Source of the DNA: Thermodesulfobacteriales bacterium
GTDB lineage: Bacteria; Desulfobacterota_D; UBA1144; Nemesobacterales; UBA2774
Direction of reading: 5' to 3'
Length of the DNA: 5,505 bases
Assembly: GCA_004525335.1 (NCBI GenBank)
Contig: SPCL01000136.1
Span: 1-5,505, forward strand
This document shows, piece by piece, positions 1 through 4,733 of this stretch. The notes below the pieces were generated by a model that was given only the letters and a program-made list of their open reading frames with translations, was not told where the DNA came from and ran no database searches. The position numbers were made by a program, and so were the translations under genes. How positions within the stretch are numbered: the stretch's first letter is position 1; the number at the start of each line of letters is the position of its first letter.

Positions 1-60
1 AAATCAAAAGAATTTACAGATGCAGGCGGCAAAATTTATGTTGATGCTCAGAAAGCTTAA
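1..60 (+). CDS. thiC: C-terminal end of probable phosphomethylpyrimidine synthase ThiC (partial)
   Basis: Frame 1 is open from the first base and ends at TAA 58-60, giving the last 19 residues KSKEFTDAGGKIYVDAQKA. The pattern KS-x-EF-x4-GG-x-IY followed by a short polar tail resembles the extreme C-terminus of ThiC, the radical-SAM enzyme that converts aminoimidazole ribotide to the hydroxymethylpyrimidine phosphate of thiamin. I recall similar endings in ThiC proteins from other bacteria. The radical-SAM and catalytic parts lie outside the window, so the call rests only on this short tail. No clear hairpin terminator follows it. It could be another enzyme with a similar helical tail. Confidence 0.6.
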   Translation, partial: KSKEFTDAGGKIYVDAQKA

Positions 61-269
61 TAATTCTTAAAGATAATTAGCTCATATATATTTAAATCCG
101 TGTTTCACCTAAAGGGAATTCTCTATAGAGTTGCTTTTTAAGCTGGTTATTTGATTCCTTATCACCCTGAATCATATATCATTATTTTCTTTTTAACGGC
201 AGTTGGTCATAATAAATGGAATAGACAGTATCCATATTATTCTTAACAACTTTCTTAGGAGAAATTCAA
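61..269. other. Intergenic region between thiC-like gene and acuI-like gene
   Basis: This AT-rich spacer of about 210 bases has no credible reading frame. A 10-bp palindrome, CTCTATAGAG, lies at 121-130 and is followed by a T-rich run at 131-139, but its stem would be only three pairs around a TATA loop, so it is not a convincing terminator. A weak sigma-70-like pair, TTGATT at 151-156 and TATATC at 175-180 (18-base spacer), could drive the next gene. Neither box matches consensus well. Confidence 0.4.
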
Positions 270-1271
270 ATGAGTAACCAAACTTATAGAGCATATGTTA
301 TTGATGAAACTGCAGAGAATGTATTTGAAAGGAATATTAAGGACAGATCTATAAATGATCTGCCGGAAGGAGATGTGCTTGTTAAAGTTCATTATTCTTC
401 TCTCAACTACAAAGATGCCCTTTCGGCCACCGGAAATAGAGGTGTAACTAGAAAATTCCCTCACACGCCCGGAGTAGATGCGGCGGGCGTTGTTGAAGAA
501 AGCGGCGATAGTAGATTTGAATCTGGGCAGGAAGTTATTGTTCATGGCTATGATCTAGGTTGCAATACATGGGGTGGATTCGGAGAATATATAAGAGTTC
601 CTGCAGATTGGGTCGTCACTCTTCCAAAGGGTTTATCTTTAAGAGAAAGTATGATTTACGGCACAGCCGGCTATACAGCTGCTTACTCTGTTCTCAGGCT
701 TGAAGAGTATGGTATTAAGCCTGAAATGGGCGAGGTGCTTGTAACAGGCGCTACCGGCGGTGTTGGAAGTGTGGCTGTGGCAATTCTAGCCAAAGCAGGC
801 TACCAAGTTGTTGCTTCCACGGGAAAGACGGATCAAGCTGAGTTCCTACTCAACCTCGGAGCAAAAGAAGTGATTAGCAGAGAGGACTCAAAAGACCAGT
901 CGGGAAAGCCGCTTTTAAAGAGCAGATGGGCGGGGGTGGTAGATGCGGTAGGTGGAGAAATACTAGCAACTGCGATTAAATCAACCAATCCTCGTGGAGT
1001 TGTAACCTGCTGTGGAAATGTGGCTTCAGCCGATCTTCCAATCAATGTATATCCCTTCATCTTAAGGGGCGTTTCTTTAGTAGGAATTGATTCTCAAGAC
1101 TCCCCGATGAAACTGAGACAGCAAATATGGGGCAGAATTTCAAGTGAGTGGAAGCTTGATCAGCTCGAGCAGTTGACTACCGAAATAACACTTCAGGAGC
1201 TGGATAGTAATATTGAGCTTATTTTGCAAGGCAGGCAAAAGGGTAGAGTATTAGTGAATTTAAACCAATAG
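270..1271 (+). CDS. acuI: YhdH/AcuI-family NADPH-dependent acryloyl-CoA reductase / quinone oxidoreductase
   Basis: This 333-residue protein belongs to the zinc-free medium-chain dehydrogenase/reductase superfamily, YhdH/YhfP group. The N-terminal GroES-like domain (about 1-125) carries SSLNYKDALSATG at 43-55 and FPHTPGVDAAGVV at 63-75, both typical of this group. The nucleotide-binding domain follows, with the glycine-rich loop VTGATGGVGSVAV at 158-170. The C-terminus ends in the family's usual GRVLVN segment. The zinc ligands of alcohol dehydrogenases are absent, as expected. Length matches E. coli YhdH (about 324). Known members reduce acryloyl-CoA to propionyl-CoA with NADPH in the cytoplasm, detoxifying acrylate-derived intermediates; other members are annotated only as quinone reductases, so the substrate here is inferred. 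The ATG start is supported by AGGAGA at 257-262, seven bases upstream. Neighbours give no pathway context: there are no DMSP or propionate genes beside it. Confidence 0.9.
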   Translation: MSNQTYRAYVIDETAENVFERNIKDRSINDLPEGDVLVKVHYSSLNYKDALSATGNRGVTRKFPHTPGVDAAGVVEESGDSRFESGQEVIVHGYDLGCNTWGGFGEYIRVPADWVVTLPKGLSLRESMIYGTAGYTAAYSVLRLEEYGIKPEMGEVLVTGATGGVGSVAVAILAKAGYQVVASTGKTDQAEFLLNLGAKEVISREDSKDQSGKPLLKSRWAGVVDAVGGEILATAIKSTNPRGVVTCCGNVASADLPINVYPFILRGVSLVGIDSQDSPMKLRQQIWGRISSEWKLDQLEQLTTEITLQELDSNIELILQGRQKGRVLVNLNQ

Positions 1272-1296
1272 TTAGATTAAATAGAACTCCATAACT

Positions 1297-1333
1297 GCAC
1301 AAAAATTAAGCACAAGATGCTTAATTTTTGTGC
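1297..1333. terminator. Perfect 16-bp inverted repeat, probable transcription terminator after acuI
   Basis: The arms at 1297-1312 and 1318-1333 are perfectly complementary over 16 bases around a five-base loop (CAAGA). The hairpin begins 26 bases after the acuI-like stop codon, where a terminator is expected. It is AT-rich in the middle with GC-containing ends (GCAC/GTGC). No clean T-run follows on the + strand (TTCCTAACTT), and none exists in the opposite direction, so it is not a textbook intrinsic terminator. It may act as an RNA 3'-end stabiliser or as a protein-binding palindrome. Confidence 0.55.
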
Positions 1334-1488
1334 TTCCTAACTTGCCCTATTTACTAAATAAAACTCTGTCTGACTAATCTTATTGCACATTTTTTAATCA
1401 TCTTAAGTTTCAAACTCCCCCAATCATTGATTTTATCCACAGTGTTTTTGTGCAATTGCAGATAGATCGCAAATAACTTTTTCTGATT

Positions 1489-1504
1489 TGGCATTACTAT
1501 TGCA
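1489..1504 (+). promoter_or_regulatory. Sigma-54 (RpoN) -24/-12 promoter for amtB
   Basis: The sequence TGGCATT-ACTA-TTGCA matches the sigma-54 consensus TGGCACG-N4-TTGCW with the GG (1490-1491) and GC (1502-1503) at exactly the required spacing; only two bases of the -24 box differ. Transcription would start near 1515, about 29 bases before the amtB ATG. Sigma-54 promoters activated by NtrC are the classical control of ammonium transporter genes, so position, orientation and gene identity agree. A perfect palindrome TGCAATTGCA lies at 1451-1460 (about -60). An IHF-like match lies on the minus strand at 1420-1432 (12 of 13 consensus positions). Both could take part in activation, but no proper NtrC dyad was found. 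Confidence 0.75.
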
Positions 1505-1529
1505 ACAATATAGTCACACACAAAGATAC

Positions 1530-1534
1530 GGAGG
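1530..1534 (+). promoter_or_regulatory. Ribosome binding site of amtB
   Basis: GGAGG lies nine bases before the ATG at 1544 and is the strongest Shine-Dalgarno match in the window. A second, closer TGGAGAT (1537-1543) abuts the start. An ATG at 1536 between them is out of frame and stops after six codons (TAG), so 1544 is the real start. Confidence 0.8.
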
Positions 1535-1543
1535 TATGGAGAT

Positions 1544-2863
1544 ATGTATAAATTAGCCCTAAAAGGGATTTTTCTACCCTTTTTACCCATTTTTCTGTTT
1601 TTCCCAGATTTAGCATTAGCCCAAGAAGGTTTGGATACGGGTGATACAACTTGGATCATGGTATCTACAGCATTGGTCTTATTCATGATGATTCCGGGAC
1701 TGGCTTTGTTTTATGGAGGACTGGTAGCAAAAAAGAATGTGCTGTCTGTATTAATGCAGTGTTTTGCAGTTACAGCAGTTGTCACTATAATCTGGACTGT
1801 TGTTGGTTATAGCCTTGCATTTGATACGACTGGAATGGTTGCAGGAGAATGGAATATTCATGCTTTTGTAGGCGGCTTAGACAAGCTTTTTTTACAGGGG
1901 ATTAGGCCGGATACAATGTCAGGAAGCATTCCTGAACTCTCATTTTTTGCTTTTCAGCTTACATTTGCAATCATTACGCCAGGCTTATTTATAGGTGCTT
2001 TTGCTGAAAGAATGAAATTCTCAGCGATACTCTGGTTCGTAGCAATCTGGGTGATACTGGTTTATATCCCAATAGCACACATGGTCTGGGGTGGTGAAGG
2101 ATCATTCTTTGGTGATATGGGAGTATTCGATTTTGCAGGCGGTATAGTTGTTCATATTACAGCCGGTGTTGCTGCCCTTGTAGCAGCCATTATGGTAGGA
2201 AGAAGAAAAGGATATCCAATGCCTACTCCCCCTCACAATATGACTATGACCCTCACTGGAACCGCAATGCTTTGGGTAGGCTGGTTTGGTTTTAATGGAG
2301 GCAGCGCTCTTGCAGCTAATGGTACAGCTGCCATGGCTATAGTTGTGACTCAAATTTCTCCATGCGTAGCCGCACTAACATGGATTGCAATTGAATGGAT
2401 AAAGAACGGAAAACCAAGCGCGCTTGGTTTTGCAACAGGGGCTATTGCCGGGTTGGCAGCTATTACTCCAGCCTCAGGCACAGTTGGTCCTCTGGGCGCA
2501 GTAGCTATAGGTTTTGTAGCAGCGCTGTTAGCTTATGTTGGAGCTACCTGGCTTAAATATAAGTTTAAATATGATGACGCGCTTGATGTAGTAGGGGTTC
2601 ACGGTGTGGGTGGATTTGTCGGTATTATACTTGTTTCCTTCTTTGCTTCAGTTTCATTGGGCGGAACAGTGGAAGATCTAAACATACCCCATCAGTTAAA
2701 AGTTCAAGCCTTAGCAGCATTTTTTACTATCGTTTACACCGCGGTAATTTCATTCCTTATCCTGAAATTCCTGGATGTGTTTGTTGGACTTAGGGTTACT
2801 GAAGAAGAGGAAGTTCAAGGTCTTGACCTCTCCGATCATGGTGAGGCGGGATATGACTTATAA
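1544..2863 (+). CDS. amtB: Ammonium transporter AmtB (Amt/MEP/Rh family)
   Basis: This 439-residue inner-membrane channel conducts ammonium/ammonia into the cell as a trimer. The N-terminus is a hydrophobic leader ending in ALA-Q at 24-27, consistent with a cleaved signal peptide as in E. coli AmtB (428 residues), followed by about 11 membrane segments. All key residues can be placed by motif: F141 and F250 (the phenylalanine gate, E. coli F107/F215), W182 in IAHMVWGG (W148), S254 in GFNGGSA (S219), D196 in DFAGG (D160), and the pore histidines H204 (VVHI, H168) and H353 (GVHGVGG, H318). The C-terminal tail GLRVTEEEE...GLDLSDHGE is the conserved segment that docks the PII protein GlnK. Despite this, glnK is not adjacent on either side. 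A sigma-54 promoter at 1489-1504 implies nitrogen-limitation control, and a hairpin at 2896-2939 closes the unit. Confidence 0.97.
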   Translation: MYKLALKGIFLPFLPIFLFFPDLALAQEGLDTGDTTWIMVSTALVLFMMIPGLALFYGGLVAKKNVLSVLMQCFAVTAVVTIIWTVVGYSLAFDTTGMVAGEWNIHAFVGGLDKLFLQGIRPDTMSGSIPELSFFAFQLTFAIITPGLFIGAFAERMKFSAILWFVAIWVILVYIPIAHMVWGGEGSFFGDMGVFDFAGGIVVHITAGVAALVAAIMVGRRKGYPMPTPPHNMTMTLTGTAMLWVGWFGFNGGSALAANGTAAMAIVVTQISPCVAALTWIAIEWIKNGKPSALGFATGAIAGLAAITPASGTVGPLGAVAIGFVAALLAYVGATWLKYKFKYDDALDVVGVHGVGGFVGIILVSFFASVSLGGTVEDLNIPHQLKVQALAAFFTIVYTAVISFLILKFLDVFVGLRVTEEEEVQGLDLSDHGEAGYDL

Positions 2864-2895
2864 TATTGTAATTCCAACTTTGGTAGATTAACAAA

Positions 2896-2939
2896 CTCAG
2901 GCTGGGTAGTAGAATATACTGCTCAGCCTGAGAAATTTT
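2896..2939 (+). terminator. Rho-independent terminator-like hairpin after amtB
   Basis: A nine-base perfect stem, CTCAGGCTG at 2896-2904 with CAGCCTGAG at 2924-2932, continues inward for seven more pairs (two of them G-U) to a GAATA loop at 2912-2916. A short T-run (AAATTTTA, 2933-2940) follows. The hairpin lies 32 bases after the amtB stop. It is GC-rich at the base and well placed, though the T-run is only four long and begins three bases after the stem. Confidence 0.7.
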
Positions 2940-3009
2940 ACTGCCGCTTAATTCTTAACTCCTTAGAAAGAACTTGAAAAGTACAATATAAGACCTATGA
3001 TTGAATATC

Positions 3010-3435
3010 ATGATTCAGGTTACTCCCGAAATATTCATTCACGAAGATGAAATAGAACTTGAGTTTATCAGGGCTTCCGGCCCCGGTGGTCAAAACGTAA
3101 ATAAAGTATCTACGGCTGTTCAGCTTAAGTTCAATATTGATGCTTCTCCTAATTTTTCACCAAAAGTTCGTGAGCGGTTGATTAAGTTAGCTGGCAGCAG
3201 GGTAACTAAAGAGAATATACTAGTTTTAGAAGCCTCGGCTTTCAGGTCTCAGGAGAAAAACCGCGCTGACGCAATCTCTCGACTAACCGAGCTAATCCGT
3301 AAGGCTGCTATAGAACCAAAACCAAGGCGTAAGACAAAGCCGACTTTTGCATCCAAACGTAAGCGAATCGAATCAAAAAAGCGTAAAGGCGAAATAAAAA
3401 AGATGCGCCGCAGTGTTCCATCGTCAGATGATTAA
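3010..3435 (+). CDS. arfB: Peptidyl-tRNA hydrolase ArfB (YaeJ/ICT1 family), ribosome rescue
   Basis: This 141-residue protein rescues ribosomes stalled on mRNAs lacking a stop codon: its GGQ domain hydrolyses peptidyl-tRNA while a basic tail lies in the empty mRNA channel. The motif RASGPGGQNVNKVSTAV is at 21-37, with GGQ at 26-28, exactly as in E. coli YaeJ (140 residues). YRSQE-like FRSQEKNR is at 79-86. The C-terminal 40 residues are rich in Lys/Arg (KPTFASKRKRIESKK), the hallmark that separates ArfB from the longer, codon-reading release factors RF1/RF2. An in-frame TTG at 3001 would add three residues. The ATG at 3010 is preferred because it places GGQ at the family position. No Shine-Dalgarno sequence precedes either start. 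The gene follows the amtB terminator, so it should have its own promoter, but I could not find a convincing one. Confidence 0.93.
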   Translation: MIQVTPEIFIHEDEIELEFIRASGPGGQNVNKVSTAVQLKFNIDASPNFSPKVRERLIKLAGSRVTKENILVLEASAFRSQEKNRADAISRLTELIRKAAIEPKPRRKTKPTFASKRKRIESKKRKGEIKKMRRSVPSSDD

Positions 3436-3444
3436 AGCATAGAT

Positions 3445-3472
3445 TTGATAAGGGTAGCCTGGCTGGTACAAT
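3445..3472 (+). promoter_or_regulatory. Sigma-70-type promoter upstream of the small CXC/CXXC protein
   Basis: TTGATA at 3445-3450 (five of six to TTGACA) and TACAAT at 3467-3472 (five of six to TATAAT) are separated by 16 bases. The start of transcription would fall near 3479, leaving a leader of only about 11 bases before the ATG at 3491, without a Shine-Dalgarno sequence. The -10 box overlaps an imperfect hairpin (3461-3468 with 3472-3479). Confidence 0.5.
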
Positions 3473-3490
3473 ACCGGCTTCAAATTTACT

Positions 3491-3712
3491 ATGAGCACAG
3501 ATACCAACAATCAACAAACTTGCAGGTGCGGATATACAAGAGATCATGCCTGGATTGTTCCAAAGCCTAGTTACTCTTTCTGGGGCTGGATTCTTGTAGG
3601 CACAGGAATCAGTCACCCGCCAACGGAGGTCAGATTTGAATGTGATAAATGCGGTGAGGTGTTCGAGCGGATAACCGACCCGGTTTTGTTAAAAACCCAT
3701 TCTTTCAAGTAG
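3491..3712 (+). CDS. Small unrecognised protein with CXC and CXXC cysteine pairs (putative zinc ribbon)
   Basis: This 73-residue protein has no name I can give with confidence. Four cysteines form two pairs, CRC at 11-13 and CDKC at 51-54, each followed by glycine (CGY, CGE), the arrangement of a zinc-ribbon knuckle pair separated by about 37 residues. Between them is an aromatic stretch, YSFWGWILVGTGIS at 28-41, that may pack against the metal site or form a short hydrophobic hairpin. The last part (FERITDPVLLKTH, 58-70) is predicted helical. The composition and regular cysteine spacing argue for a real protein. A metal-binding or nucleic-acid-binding adaptor role is inference only. There is no ribosome binding site, and a sigma-70-like promoter ends about 18 bases upstream. 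It sits 55 bases after arfB in the same direction. Confidence 0.7.
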   Translation: MSTDTNNQQTCRCGYTRDHAWIVPKPSYSFWGWILVGTGISHPPTEVRFECDKCGEVFERITDPVLLKTHSFK

Positions 3713-3805
3713 TTCCTATTTTTATTCAACTTTTCCTGAGTATTCGTTTATATTACTGAGAGACCATTCCCATTATTTGAATTAGCTTTGGAGATAATTC
3801 TATAT
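3713..3805. other. Intergenic region before the lipoprotein gene
   Basis: This AT-rich spacer of 93 bases holds no stem-loop terminator. A weak promoter-like pair, TTCAAC at 3725-3730 and TATATT at 3749-3754 (18-base spacer), is the best candidate for driving the lipoprotein gene, but the -35 box matches only three of six positions. Confidence 0.25.
3790..3793 (+). promoter_or_regulatory. Ribosome binding site that sets the lipoprotein start
   Basis: GGAG at 3790-3793 (in TTTGGAGAT) lies 12 bases before the ATG at 3806, a rather long spacing. It overlaps the alternative in-frame TTG at 3788, so that codon cannot be served by it. Starting at 3806 also gives a clean lipoprotein signal peptide. 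Confidence 0.55.
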
Positions 3806-4717
3806 ATGAATCAAAAACTCATACTAACTACTACGATTCTATTGTTTGTTTTATTTTTATCTTCCTGTAATACCAAGTGTATTTCGGTATCTGACAGAGA
3901 GCTTGAAAAAATAGGCCGACTAATCTTTATCAATGAGGGGGCGGGTAAGGTTGATAATCTTACAACATGGAACGATGGTGAGGAGTTTGCTTCCCTTGGG
4001 ATCGGTCACTTCATCTGGTATCCACAAGGTAAAGAGTACCGCTTCTATGAAATCTTCCCTGCCGTATATGAATTTATAAAATCCAATGGCGGACAACCTC
4101 CCCTCTGGATGGAAGAAATGTCTGAATTTGATCTGCCCTGGGATTCACGGGAACAGTTTTATAACGAATTTCAATCACCTAATATGATCTCTTTAAGAGA
4201 ATTTCTCCTAGAAACAATTCCCCAACAATCGCTCTTTATGGCCGGTCGTCTGGAGAAAAGCCTTCCTAAAATCTTAGAGGCAGCCCCACCTGAATTACAT
4301 GAACATATTAGAGAACAATTCTACCGTGTGGCTAACTCGCCCATGGGTATGTATGTCTTGATAGATTATGTGAATTTCAAAGGGGAGGGCACTCTAGAGT
4401 CAGAGCGTTATAACGGCCAGGGCTGGGGATTACTCCAAATACTAGAAGGTATGAATGGAACAGAAAAAGGTATGCCTGCGCTACAAGAGTTCGCCGATGG
4501 TGCAGAAAGAGTTTTGCTGAGGCGAGTTAGGAATTCTCCTTCTGAAAGGGGTGAGAAAAGATGGATCCCCGGGTGGAAGAACAGGATTAAAACCTATACA
4601 TCTCAGGATATAGCTTCTTATTATGATTCAACTCCCGGTACTAAAGAAACCGATCAATCCAGTATTACTGAAATAGTAAGTGATATTTATAGAAACTTGG
4701 TATGTGGAACAAGTTGA
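3806..4717 (+). CDS. Lipoprotein with a divergent lysozyme-like (GH24-like) domain
   Basis: The 303-residue product begins with a signal peptide and lipobox, LFLSSC, with Cys21 as the expected lipid-modified residue. Residues +2/+3 after Cys are Asn-Thr, not Asp, so outer-membrane sorting is likely in an enterobacterial-type Lol system. The segment RLIFINEG at 38-45, then LTTWNDGEEFASLGIGHFIWYP to residue 73, resembles the catalytic region of T4 lysozyme (E11 in IDEG, then TIGIGH): Glu44 would be the catalytic acid and GIGH at 65-68 the conserved turn. Further conserved-looking blocks are DYVNFKGEG (187-195), ERYNGQGWGLLQIL (200-213) and RRVRNSP with RWIPGWKNRIKTY (239-264), the last recalling the C-terminal arginine/tryptophan helix of phage lysozymes. 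The whole is larger than GH24 enzymes (about 165 residues). I infer a peptidoglycan-cleaving enzyme facing the periplasm; activity is unproven and the insertions are unusual. The next gene starts 16 bases later. Confidence 0.75.
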   Translation: MNQKLILTTTILLFVLFLSSCNTKCISVSDRELEKIGRLIFINEGAGKVDNLTTWNDGEEFASLGIGHFIWYPQGKEYRFYEIFPAVYEFIKSNGGQPPLWMEEMSEFDLPWDSREQFYNEFQSPNMISLREFLLETIPQQSLFMAGRLEKSLPKILEAAPPELHEHIREQFYRVANSPMGMYVLIDYVNFKGEGTLESERYNGQGWGLLQILEGMNGTEKGMPALQEFADGAERVLLRRVRNSPSERGEKRWIPGWKNRIKTYTSQDIASYYDSTPGTKETDQSSITEIVSDIYRNLVCGTS

Positions 4718-4718
4718 T

Positions 4719-4730
4719 CTAGTATACTAG
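4719..4730. repeat. Perfect 12-bp palindrome between lipoprotein and permease genes
   Basis: CTAGTATACTAG is a perfect palindrome starting one base after the lipoprotein stop codon and ending three bases before the permease ATG. It occupies the place where a ribosome binding site would be expected, and none is present. It contains TATACT (4723-4728), five of six to a -10 box. It could be an operator, or a -10 element giving a nearly leaderless message. No good -35 box lies at the right distance. Confidence 0.5.
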
Positions 4731-4733
4731 CTA

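Noticed and set aside
203..240. Promoter for acuI from TTGGTC at 203-208 and TATTAT at 235-240.
   Set aside because: The spacer is 26 bases, too long for a sigma-70 promoter.
1438..1454. CAC...GTG dyad upstream of amtB as an NtrC binding site.
   Set aside because: The half-sites are nine bases apart, not seven, and the left half does not match TGCAC; only the right half GTGCA fits.
1354..1686. Minus-strand open frame of 110 codons across the amtB upstream region, and the other minus-strand frames at 255-545, 833-1060, 2102-2353, 3308-3616 and 4871-5356.
   Set aside because: They overlap well-supported + strand genes or their promoters, show no recognisable domains and have compositions typical of antisense translation.
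3001..3009. TTG at 3001 as the arfB start.
   Set aside because: The ATG at 3010 places GGQ at residues 26-28 as in E. coli YaeJ, and no ribosome binding site favours the TTG.
3461..3479. Imperfect hairpin after arfB as an intrinsic terminator.
   Set aside because: The loop is only three bases, two pairs are G-U, there is no T-run after it, and it coincides with a better promoter match.
3788..3805. TTG at 3788 as the lipoprotein start.
   Set aside because: It overlaps the only Shine-Dalgarno sequence (3790-3793) and would put six extra residues, one of them acidic, in front of a normal signal peptide.
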